NCBI RefSeq assembly: GCF_018342065.1
Contig: NZ_JAFDOE010000004.1
Span: forward strand, 419,957 to 483,956
From: Citrobacter sp. FP75
GTDB lineage: Bacteria > Pseudomonadota > Gammaproteobacteria > Enterobacterales > Enterobacteriaceae
DNA: 64,000 bases
Direction: 5' to 3'
Shown: positions 25,044 through 36,111 of the stretch, piece by piece
How positions within the stretch are numbered: position 1 is the stretch's first letter
Layout of the letters: the number at the start of each line of letters is the position of its first letter
Notes under the pieces: model-generated
The model's database searches: none
What the model saw: only the letters and a program-made list of their open reading frames with translations
What the model was told of the DNA's origin: nothing
Program-made: the position numbers and the translations under genes

Positions 25044-25453
25044 GGCTTCATATCCGGATATTTAAAGAGGTGGCAATTATTACAATAAATTACCGAGGGT
25101 TTATGTTCGTTATGGCAAGCGGTACAAGGAACATCTTTGCCGTAGTGCATCGAGTCATGTGGGTTGGGCTCTGCATTCTTGTCCTGCAGGTTGGGTTGCG
25201 TTAGTCCGGCAATCTGGTCGCGCGAACCGTGGCAACTCAGGCAAGATTTATCATTCGGCGCTGCTACAGGCGTGCTGGAACCATGACATAACTGACATGA
25301 TGTATCGCGTCCGGTGGCCTCCAGAGAATGATGGTACGGTTTGACGTTCATGGCATTCAGTTGCTGATGAAAAGCAGCTTCGTCATCGGCCGCAGCAATC
25401 GCCTGGGAAAAACAACCAATACACAGCAGCAGGGCTATCCATAATTTTGCCAT
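25040..25453 (-). CDS. Periplasmic tetraheme cytochrome c (electron-transfer subunit of the flavoprotein reductase)
   Basis: 137 residues from ATG 25453 with AGGGA seven bases upstream; the frame stays open further upstream but only across the flavoprotein gene. A Sec signal covers residues 1-21. Four CxxCH motifs lie at 53, 71, 110 and 124, with extra His (41-42, 99, 103, 117) that can be distal ligands. This is the size and heme spacing of the tetraheme domain found fused to the N-terminus of Shewanella-type flavocytochrome c3 reductases; here it is a separate gene. It starts one base after the flavoprotein stop and overlaps the next gene by four bases, so a stable complex with the flavoprotein is likely. 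Confidence 0.9.
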   Translation of the reverse strand: MAKLWIALLLCIGCFSQAIAAADDEAAFHQQLNAMNVKPYHHSLEATGRDTSCQLCHGSSTPVAAPNDKSCLSCHGSRDQIAGLTQPNLQDKNAEPNPHDSMHYGKDVPCTACHNEHKPSVIYCNNCHLFKYPDMKP

Positions 25454-25454
25454 G

Positions 25455-27035
25455 TTAAATTCCCTCAACATCAAAGGCATCATCCGCAGCGGTCGCAGAG
25501 GCAACGCTGAGACCCGCAATCCGCCCAAAAACCAGGCAATCAGCAACGGCGCAACTGCCCAGACGACTTCCACCGTGTGAGCCTGCGGTAGCCTCTCCGG
25601 CAGCGTACAGACCAGGGATCGGTTTACTATCAGCCGCGTTGAGTACCTCTGTACGCATACTGATTTGTACTCCCCCCATGACATAGTGCACTTTGGGCCA
25701 CACGCGCACGGCGACAAATGGCCCTTTATCCAGCGGCACTGCGCGACTTACATCTTTCTTCATGCGATCGCCGCCTTTGCGCGCGACGGCCGCATTGTAG
25801 GCATCTACCTCTTCTTGCAGTACGTCGTAAGGTATGCCGAAATGCGTTGCCAACTGATCCAGTGAATCAAACTGCCAGGCCACGCCATAGTGCAGGGCAT
25901 GCCCAAGGCTCTGCGCCTGTTTGGCGCCATCAAGCGTGGTGAAACAGATGGGATAAAGCGGATCCCCCTTTTCATCCACTTGCGCCAGAATGCCCTCTTC
26001 ACGCTCTTTACGATCCGCAAGTTCATTTGTGAAGCGATGACCAGAGCGCGGGTTAACCATAATCCCGTTAGGAAAGCCTGAAATGGTATTGAACTGCGAT
26101 ACGTAACCAAATCCACGTTCGTCTGGCGACGACCATGGGCCTAGCTGGATAAGATCAAGCTGTACCGGCGTTGCGCCAATACGCAGCATTTGTACCAGAC
26201 ATTCCGACGTAGCACCGGGATGGTTAGTGGAATCGACACGCTCATCCAGCATGGGGTTTTGCATTTTACGAAAACGTAAATCATTGGAAAAACCGCCTGA
26301 GCACATCACCACACCGTAACGTGCGGCGTAATGACGAATCTGCCCGGTCTGTTCGTCAGGGAAACGATAAGCGTCACGCACCCTCACGCCAATAACGCGT
26401 CCTTGTGAATTTTGCAAAAAAGATTCCAGCTTGCATTGTGAGCGAAAAACAACGCCCATTTTCATGGCAGATTCTTTTAGCGGTCGGGTAATACCCGCGC
26501 CAGAACTCTCAACCGTTTGCAGTGTACGGGGAACAGAATGGCCACCAAAGTGTTGCACGAACGGTTTGTATTTTACGCCGTGTTTAAGGGTGAACTCATA
26601 TGCAGCATTCGTGTTATTAACGAGAATCTTTAACTGATCTTTATCATTTAACCCACGCCCAGCTTTCAGCATGTCCTTAAACATCAACTCTGGTGAATCG
26701 ACGATCCCTTCTTTTTTCTGCGCAGGCGATCCGGCTACGGCAACCGCGCCGCCGTTAATCGCGGAGTTGCCGCCAAAAACAGGCATCTTTTCAATCACCA
26801 GCACGCTGCGGCCTGCCTGGGAAGCTTCAAGCGCGGCGGCCAGTCCAGCAAAACCACTGCCGACGACGATCACATCATAAACTTTATGGTAACGAACCGC
26901 CGACGATGGGGCGCAGTTATCCTGCGCCAGCGCCTTTCCAGTCAGCGCCGTAAGTGCGCCGCCGGTCGCCAGAATCGTGCTTTTCGTTAAAAAGGCTCGC
27001 CGCGACGCATTAACGGTTTTTTTCATTGTCGTCAT
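25455..27035 (-). CDS. Tat-exported FAD reductase of the fumarate/urocanate reductase family
   Basis: 526 residues. A twin-arginine signal (SRRAFLTKS, residues 11-19, then a hydrophobic stretch to about 38) predicts folded export. FAD site GSGFAGLAAALEA is at 59-71 and the family motif GGNSAINGG at 88-96. Catalytic-type residues are kept: Arg334 in GHRFTNE (proton-donor Arg in fumarate reductases), His450 in KVHYVMGG, Arg491 in GGSRLGS. The fumarate-type IQxHPT motif reads IQLGPW (296-301), so the usual His clamp for the second carboxylate is missing; a monocarboxylate such as urocanate or a cinnamate-like acid is more likely than fumarate. It has no heme-c and no covalent-FMN domain of its own. 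The ATG overlaps the lyase-like stop (ATGA). Confidence 0.9.
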   Translation of the reverse strand: MTTMKKTVNASRRAFLTKSTILATGGALTALTGKALAQDNCAPSSAVRYHKVYDVIVVGSGFAGLAAALEASQAGRSVLVIEKMPVFGGNSAINGGAVAVAGSPAQKKEGIVDSPELMFKDMLKAGRGLNDKDQLKILVNNTNAAYEFTLKHGVKYKPFVQHFGGHSVPRTLQTVESSGAGITRPLKESAMKMGVVFRSQCKLESFLQNSQGRVIGVRVRDAYRFPDEQTGQIRHYAARYGVVMCSGGFSNDLRFRKMQNPMLDERVDSTNHPGATSECLVQMLRIGATPVQLDLIQLGPWSSPDERGFGYVSQFNTISGFPNGIMVNPRSGHRFTNELADRKEREEGILAQVDEKGDPLYPICFTTLDGAKQAQSLGHALHYGVAWQFDSLDQLATHFGIPYDVLQEEVDAYNAAVARKGGDRMKKDVSRAVPLDKGPFVAVRVWPKVHYVMGGVQISMRTEVLNAADSKPIPGLYAAGEATAGSHGGSRLGSCAVADCLVFGRIAGLSVASATAADDAFDVEGI

Positions 27036-28738
27036 TTGCTCCCTGCTTGCGTACTGACCAGGGAACCGGAAGGAAACGATGCGACTAACGCGGATGAATC
27101 AGCAATGTTGTCAGTGAAAATCCGATCCTGCGAAACGAAAGGTATCTTTTCGCGATAGGCAGCAAAGAGCTTGCCGGTCACCTCCCCCAGCTTCAGGTCA
27201 GGATTTTTCTGTTTCCGTAGATCGACAGCCTGACTGGCGTGCAATAGTTCCAGACCATATATGTTGCGCATATTATCTGCGATTTGCCCCAAACGCTTGG
27301 ACGCCCGAAGATTGTTGGTGTAGGTATCTTCAATCGTGCCCGCCATCGGTTGACCATCTAGTGATACCGGGTTAACCAGGTCGCGAATATCTGCCAGTAG
27401 CGCAACCTGAGGCTTCTGAATAGCGCCGAAAGCATGTCCCTGCTGATTGGTGTCAGAAGCGAGGAAGCGACTCAGCCCGGTGAAATGATCGTCAGATAAA
27501 TGCAAAGTGCGCTGAACACTGTTATGCGCCAGATGCCCCATCGCCAAAGACAGATTCTGAATCGCCAACGCCAGAGGCAACGGTTCAAAATTAGAAGTTG
27601 GGAAAATCGCACCGCTGATGGTTTCACCATTGGCCTCTTTTGCGCTAACGAAGTACTGCTCAACCTGGCTATTTTCCGCCAATGAACGATCGGCATTCAC
27701 TATTACCGCCGGGTTGTCGTCCGAGCTGTTCATCTGGATGTCCAGCATTTGATAAGCTTCATTCCACTCACGACGCGCTTCATTAAGCACAAATACCGTC
27801 GTACGGAAAGAGAGCGGATCCTGTAAAGGACGTCCATCCTGATGCTGCCAGAGATAAGAACCTGTGAGCACAGTACGAATACTTCCGGCGGTATCCTGAA
27901 TTCCAGGGAAAGGCCGTACGCTTAAACTTTGGTACAGGAATGGCGCAACGTTGCCATCCAGAGCTTCCAGCGACAAGCCGAACACCGCTGGGGTAACGTT
28001 AATAATCTGTCTGGACTCCAGCAGAGCCTGAGCGGAGTAAGCTGTTGATATCGCATTTGAGGAGAGAATCGAAAGCGCATCTTTGCCAAGCGGTTCCAGT
28101 TTCTCAATACCCGCCTGTTTCAGCGCTTTTGCCGAATCCATCTCGACGCCTTTCACGCGTACGCGCCATTCACCAATCATCACGTCGCCAATATGGGAGG
28201 CAAGAGTTATATCCGCTTCACCAACCGAACCACGCGAGGGCACGACAGGGGTAATATGTTTATTGAGAAACTGCTGATACATTTTGGCAACCTGCGGCTG
28301 GGCGCCGGTGTTTCCCGTTAACATCGTATTCAGGCGAATCACCATTGCCAGACGCACCAGTTCATCCGGCATATCAGGACCAACACCCGCCGCATGCGCA
28401 TGCAACGCGTTGATATTAAACTCACGAGAGGCCTGAATCACTTCTGGAGTCAGTTTTCCATGCGCATCGAACAGTGATTTATCTTTATTGAGACCCACTC
28501 CCACCGTCAGTCCGTAAACCGGAACACCTTTACCAGCAGCGATCATCAATAATTTATTGGCTTTATCGACGCGCTCCATCGCAGTTGAAGCGATGTCGAC
28601 CTGTTTTTCCCCATGGGCGATAGCCCAGGCATCATCGAGTGTCAGCGAATGACCATCCAGCGTCACGCTGGTGGCTGAGTACGCGAATAGTGGGAAAAAC
28701 AGAGAGACGCAGAACGTCGCAATGGCAGTCTTCTTCAT
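27032..28738 (-). CDS. Exported HAL/PAL-fold (aromatic amino acid lyase family) protein without the MIO triad
   Basis: 568 residues from ATG 28738, with AAGGAG seven bases upstream. A Sec signal (residues 1-21, cut near AYSA) places it in the periplasm, unlike the cytoplasmic HutH. Family landmarks remain: VYG with Tyr75, GSVG at 170-173, QDPLSFR with Arg312, NSSDDNPAV near 337-345, and the long helical core. At the cofactor site, where lyases have GSVGASGDLAPL, this protein reads GSVGEADITLAS: Ala-Ser-Gly is Glu174-Ala175-Asp176, so the autocatalytic MIO group cannot form in the known way. The N-T-G after YGxx is also lost. Whether it is a lyase with other chemistry, an isomerase or a binding protein is unknown. 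It is the first gene of the respiratory operon. Confidence 0.85.
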   Translation of the reverse strand: MKKTAIATFCVSLFFPLFAYSATSVTLDGHSLTLDDAWAIAHGEKQVDIASTAMERVDKANKLLMIAAGKGVPVYGLTVGVGLNKDKSLFDAHGKLTPEVIQASREFNINALHAHAAGVGPDMPDELVRLAMVIRLNTMLTGNTGAQPQVAKMYQQFLNKHITPVVPSRGSVGEADITLASHIGDVMIGEWRVRVKGVEMDSAKALKQAGIEKLEPLGKDALSILSSNAISTAYSAQALLESRQIINVTPAVFGLSLEALDGNVAPFLYQSLSVRPFPGIQDTAGSIRTVLTGSYLWQHQDGRPLQDPLSFRTTVFVLNEARREWNEAYQMLDIQMNSSDDNPAVIVNADRSLAENSQVEQYFVSAKEANGETISGAIFPTSNFEPLPLALAIQNLSLAMGHLAHNSVQRTLHLSDDHFTGLSRFLASDTNQQGHAFGAIQKPQVALLADIRDLVNPVSLDGQPMAGTIEDTYTNNLRASKRLGQIADNMRNIYGLELLHASQAVDLRKQKNPDLKLGEVTGKLFAAYREKIPFVSQDRIFTDNIADSSALVASFPSGSLVSTQAGSK

Positions 28739-29023
28739 TTCTAAACTCCTTTTCATAGAGATGAGAAACAGTAACGAAAAAAGCCAGTGCGAAAGGTGAA
28801 ACAGCCCCTGCATTTATTAAGGGTATTTTTGATATTTCAAAAATATTGAAAGCAAAATATTTCAAACTGTTAACAATATATTTGATTAAATGAAACTACA
28901 GGCCGCCAGACCGCGATTGACGCGTGCGAATTGTTTTAAATCAGGGAAGAGAGAGGATTGCAGACGGGATGGGGATGGGGAATCTCTTCAGCCTCGTTTT
29001 CTGAGGCTGAAGAGACAAACAAA
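28739..29023 (-). promoter_or_regulatory. Upstream region of the lyase-reductase operon with repeated TTTCAA/TTGAAA half-sites
   Basis: Three half-sites lie about one to one and a half helical turns apart: TTTCAA (28835-28840), TTGAAA (28846-28851), TTTCAA (28860-28865), forming two overlapping inverted repeats about 100-130 bases before the lyase-like start. No GG-N10-GC sigma-54 element was found. A partial match to an FNR site (TTGTTTTAAATCAG, 28931-28944, 8 of 10 positions) lies further upstream. The half-sites are a candidate operator for the convergent Fis-type regulator. The -10/-35 could not be assigned with confidence. Confidence 0.45.
28983..29015 (-). terminator. Long hairpin after adeP
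   Basis: A perfect 13-bp stem (TCTCTTCAGCCTC / GAGGCTGAAGAGA) with a seven-base loop sits about 10 bases past the adeP stop. No T-run follows on the minus strand, so it may stabilise the 3' end or work with Rho. It separates adeP from the operon below. Confidence 0.65.
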
Positions 29024-30361
29024 TCAATGTGCGTCGATGAAGACAATCTTTAGCACAAACAGCAGTGCAACAACCACGACACAAGGGCTGAGGTCGCGGA
29101 AGCGTCCGGTACCGATTTTCATCACACAGTAAGAAATAAAGCCCAGTGCGATACCTTCAGTAATTGAGAAGCTAAACGGCATCATCACGGCGGTAATAAA
29201 CGCCGGGACCGCTTCGGTCAGGTCATCCCACTTCACGCGTGACAGGCTGGAGGTCATCAGTACGCCGACGTAAATCAGCGCACCCGCTGCCGCATAGGCC
29301 GGCACCATACCCGCCAGTGGTGACAGGAAAATAACCAGCAGGAACAGGATCCCCACAACGACTGCTGTCAGGCCAGTACGCCCACCAACTGAAACCCCGG
29401 AAGACGATTCGATATACGCCGTAACCGAAGAGGTGCCGATAAAGGAACCGGCAACCGAGGAGACGCTATCCACAAACAGCGCCTGCTTCATGCGCGGGAA
29501 CTTGCCTTTTTCATCAGCCAGGCCCGCTTTGTCCGTCACGCCAATCAACGTACCGGAGGAGTCAAACAGGTTAACCAGCATGAAGGAGAAGATCACCCCA
29601 GCCAGCCCCAGGTTGAACGACCCGGCAAGGTCAACATGGCCAACCACGGTGGTGATGCTCGGTGGCGCAGAGACGATGCCGCTATAGTGCACATCGCCCA
29701 GCATCCAGCCCAGCAGGGTGGTGACGATAATCGATACCAGCACCGCCGCGTGAATGTTACGGGACGCCAGAATCGCGATGATAAAGAAGCCGAGCACGCC
29801 AAGCAGCACGCTGTGGGAGGTCAGGTTACCAATGGAAACCAGCGTGTCCTTGTTCGCCACGATAACGCCGGCATTTTTCAGCCCCATCATGCCGATAAAC
29901 AAACCTATGCCGCTGGTGATCCCGACGCGCAGACTGACCGGAATGTTGGCAATCATCCAGTAACGCACGCGGAAGATAGTCAACAGCAGCAGACCCACCG
30001 CACCCCAGAAGATCGCGCCCATACCAACCTGCCACGGCAGGCCCATTGCCTGTACCACGACGAACGCAAAGAAGGCGTTCAGACCCATCGCTGGCGCCAG
30101 CGCCACCGGCAGGTTAGCGAATACGCCCATCAGGATACTGCCCAACGCCGCAATCAGACAGGTGGTCACGAAGACGGCACTGGTGTCCATTCCAGCTACG
30201 CCCAGAATTTGCGGGTTGACGAAAACGATGTAAACCATCGTCAGGAAAGTAGTGAAACCGGCGATCACTTCGGTCCGTGCCGTCGTGCCATGTTCGCGCA
30301 GTTTAAACACGCGTTCCAGTATGCCCTGGCCAGAAGCCTGGGTTGTGTGTTGTTGACTCAT
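29024..30361 (-). CDS. adeP: Adenine permease AdeP (NCS2/AzgA family)
   Basis: 445 residues, as in E. coli AdeP (YieG). High-affinity adenine:H+ symporter of the inner membrane. Features: the N-terminal FKLREHGTTARTEVIAGFTTFLTM, helix motif NPQIL, LAPAMGLNAFFAF, and the substrate-site segment VNLFDSSGTLIGV. The start is ATG 30361; an in-frame TTG two codons earlier is less likely. In E. coli adeP directly follows chrR; here the accessory block has been placed between them. Confidence 0.96.
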   Translation of the reverse strand: MSQQHTTQASGQGILERVFKLREHGTTARTEVIAGFTTFLTMVYIVFVNPQILGVAGMDTSAVFVTTCLIAALGSILMGVFANLPVALAPAMGLNAFFAFVVVQAMGLPWQVGMGAIFWGAVGLLLLTIFRVRYWMIANIPVSLRVGITSGIGLFIGMMGLKNAGVIVANKDTLVSIGNLTSHSVLLGVLGFFIIAILASRNIHAAVLVSIIVTTLLGWMLGDVHYSGIVSAPPSITTVVGHVDLAGSFNLGLAGVIFSFMLVNLFDSSGTLIGVTDKAGLADEKGKFPRMKQALFVDSVSSVAGSFIGTSSVTAYIESSSGVSVGGRTGLTAVVVGILFLLVIFLSPLAGMVPAYAAAGALIYVGVLMTSSLSRVKWDDLTEAVPAFITAVMMPFSFSITEGIALGFISYCVMKIGTGRFRDLSPCVVVVALLFVLKIVFIDAH

Positions 30362-30528
30362 TATCAATTTCCGAACAAGGAGGGAAAATTCGTCGCTATC
30401 CTATACCAAAATGCGACAATAGGGTGGGTTATGAGCGATTTTTTTCCATTGATTTTGCTTATACGGCAACGATTGCGTCGCCCAATAATGCATTACGTAA
30501 ACGTTAAACTTGTTAAAACGGAAATGAC

Positions 30529-31194
30529 ATGTCCCAGATAGAAGCCGTATTTTTTGACTGTGACGGAACCCTAGTCGACAGTGAAGTCATCTGTTCTCGC
30601 GCGTATGTCAGCATGTTCCAGGCGTTCGGCATTACGCTCGATCTTGAAGAGACGTTTAAACGTTTCAAAGGGGTAAAACTCTACGAGATCATTGACATTA
30701 TCAACGAAGAGCACGGGGTCGAACTGGCAAAAGCCGAATTAGAACCCATTTACCGCGCCGAGGTCGCACGCCTGTTCGATACAGAACTGGAGGTTATTGC
30801 GGGAGCCAATGCGCTGCTGGATAGCATGGCTGTGCCGATGTGCGTGGTATCGAACGGTCCAGTCAGCAAAATGCAGCACTCGTTGGGCAAGCTGGGCATG
30901 CTGCATCATTTCCCGGACTTATTGTTCAGCGGCTATGATATTCAACGCTGGAAGCCCGATCCTGCGCTGATGTTCCATGCGGCGAAGGCCATGAACGTCA
31001 ATCCGCAGAACTGCATTCTGGTGGATGATTCTGCTGCGGGCGCGCAATCGGGGATTGATGCCGGGATGGAGGTGTTCTACTTCTGCGCCGATCCGCACAA
31101 CAAACCAATCGATCATCCCAAAGTGACGACCTTTACCGATCTGGCACAGTTGCCGGCATTGTGGAAAGCACGCGGGTGGGATATTACGCGTTAG
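30529..31194 (+). CDS. yieH: YieH, HAD-family 6-phosphogluconate phosphatase
   Basis: 221 residues. HAD motif I is FDCDGTLVDSE at residues 8-18, motif II VVSNGP near 104, the motif III lysine in RWKPDP near 143, and motif IV VDDSAAGAQSG near 164; the small helical cap is of the beta-phosphoglucomutase type. E. coli YieH is reported to dephosphorylate 6-phosphogluconate. It starts at ATG 30529. It is divergent from adeP and convergent with phoU; the cbrBC and bgl genes found after it in E. coli are absent. Confidence 0.94.
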   Translation: MSQIEAVFFDCDGTLVDSEVICSRAYVSMFQAFGITLDLEETFKRFKGVKLYEIIDIINEEHGVELAKAELEPIYRAEVARLFDTELEVIAGANALLDSMAVPMCVVSNGPVSKMQHSLGKLGMLHHFPDLLFSGYDIQRWKPDPALMFHAAKAMNVNPQNCILVDDSAAGAQSGIDAGMEVFYFCADPHNKPIDHPKVTTFTDLAQLPALWKARGWDITR

Positions 31195-31203
31195 ATGCTG
31201 TCG

Positions 31204-31228
31204 GCCCGGTAAGCTTACGCCACCGGGC
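31204..31228. repeat. Palindromic intergenic unit, copy 2
   Basis: GCCCGGTAAGC facing GCCACCGGGC between the convergent yieH and phoU genes. It is the same unit as at 17923-17948 and 48199-48224 and may serve as a bidirectional 3' hairpin. Confidence 0.7.
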
Positions 31229-31241
31229 CATTAACAACGAA

Positions 31242-31967
31242 TTACTCTTTCGGATCTTTCCCCGCCAGCAGCTTATCCAGCTCATCGCCGCCGACGTGAC
31301 GGAAATCTTGCCCCTTCACGAAGTAGAAGATGTATTCGCAGATATTCTGGCAACGGTCGCCGATACGCTCAATAGAACGGGCGCAGAACAGCGCGGTCAA
31401 CACGCTTGGAATGGTACGCGGGTCTTCCATCATGTAGGTCATCAGCTGACGCACGATGCCTTCATACTCCTGGTCGACTTTCTTATCTTCACGATAAATA
31501 CGTACCGCTTCGTCGAGATCCATACGCGCAAACGCATCCAGAACATCGTGCAGCATTTGCACGGTATGGCGACCCAGTGATTCCAGGCTTACCAATAGCG
31601 GCTGATGCTGCTGAGAGAATTTCTCCAGCGCGGTACGGCAGATTTTGTCCGCCACGTCGCCAATACGTTCCAGTTCGGCGATAGTTTTGATGATTGCCAT
31701 TACCAGACGCAGGTCGCTCGCCGTCGGCTGACGTTTCGCAATAATGCGCACGCAAGCTTCATCAATCGCAACTTCCATCATGTTGACGTTCTTGTCGCCA
31801 TCAATGACGCGCTTCGCCAGCTCGCTATCCTGGTTGTGCATAGCGGTAATGGCATCAGAAAGCTGCTGCTCTACCATGCCGCCCATAGTCATCACCTGGG
31901 TGCGGATGCTTTCCAGTTCGGCATTGAACTGGCCGGAAATATGTTTATTAAGGTTCAGATTGTCCAC
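31242..31967 (-). CDS. phoU: PhoU, phosphate signalling regulator
   Basis: 241 residues from a GTG at 31967 with GGAG six bases upstream. Two repeated three-helix PhoU bundles carry metal-binding E/D motifs ([13 protein letters not shown] near 85, [15 protein letters not shown] near 188). PhoU links the Pst transporter to PhoR and keeps the Pho regulon off when phosphate is plentiful. It is the last gene of pstSCAB-phoU, 13 bases after pstB. Confidence 0.97.
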   Translation of the reverse strand: MDNLNLNKHISGQFNAELESIRTQVMTMGGMVEQQLSDAITAMHNQDSELAKRVIDGDKNVNMMEVAIDEACVRIIAKRQPTASDLRLVMAIIKTIAELERIGDVADKICRTALEKFSQQHQPLLVSLESLGRHTVQMLHDVLDAFARMDLDEAVRIYREDKKVDQEYEGIVRQLMTYMMEDPRTIPSVLTALFCARSIERIGDRCQNICEYIFYFVKGQDFRHVGGDELDKLLAGKDPKE

Positions 31968-31980
31968 AGTTCTCTCCCGA

Positions 31981-34658
<2,678 letters not shown>

Positions 34659-34690
34659 TCACTCTTTAAGTTAAACGCGTTTACGAATTG

Positions 34691-34715
34691 GCGGGTAAAC
34701 GCAAGCGCCACCCGC
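34691..34715 (-). terminator. Hairpin in the pstS-pstC spacer
   Basis: GCGGGT and ACCCGC form a stem between pstS and pstC on the minus strand, without a T-run. Such a hairpin fits partial attenuation or 3'-end protection of the abundant pstS message. Confidence 0.55.
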
Positions 34716-34736
34716 TATTTTCGTTAGAATGCTAAA

Positions 34737-35885
<1,149 letters not shown>

Positions 35886-36060
35886 TGAAAAACACGGGAA
35901 ATTTTTTAGAGAAAAACACATTTAAAACAAGATATTAGTCGACATAATGACAATAACATTTCGCTAAAATTTTCTTTTTATGACACTGAAAACAGTAGCT
36001 GAAGATGACGGTTTGTCACATAAAACAGGCGGGATAATTGATTAAAAACAGAACAAGTTT

Positions 36061-36094
36061 AAAAAAATGCCCCGCTTGTAGCAGGGCATTTTCA
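36061..36094 (-). terminator. Terminator after glmS
   Basis: On the minus strand AAATGCCC ... GGGCATTT forms a stem around a GC-rich loop, followed by a run of seven T. It lies just past the glmS stop. Confidence 0.9.
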
Positions 36095-36111
36095 GTTCAG
36101 CTAAGTCCGGA

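Noticed and set aside
25454-25717. 88-residue N-terminal extension of the tetraheme cytochrome
   Set aside because: The extension lies over the flavoprotein gene; ATG 25453 has a good ribosome site and opens a Sec signal peptide.
28739-28813. 25-residue N-terminal extension of the lyase-like protein
   Set aside because: ATG 28738 has AAGGAG at ideal spacing and starts a clean signal peptide; the upstream start has no ribosome site.
28739-28834. Sigma-54 promoter for the lyase-reductase operon
   Set aside because: No GG-N10-GC pair was found on the minus strand, and the nearby regulator lacks GAFTGA.
28829-28840. FNR site at TTGATATTTCAA
   Set aside because: The half-sites are four bases apart where FNR needs six between TTGA and TCAA.
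21768-29023. Insertion sequence or prophage remnant carrying the accessory block
   Set aside because: No transposase, integrase, terminal inverted repeat or target duplication could be found by eye.
29636-30541. 301-codon frame antisense to adeP
   Set aside because: It overlaps adeP and the yieH start, and its product is His/Gln/Arg-rich without any domain; a shadow of adeP.
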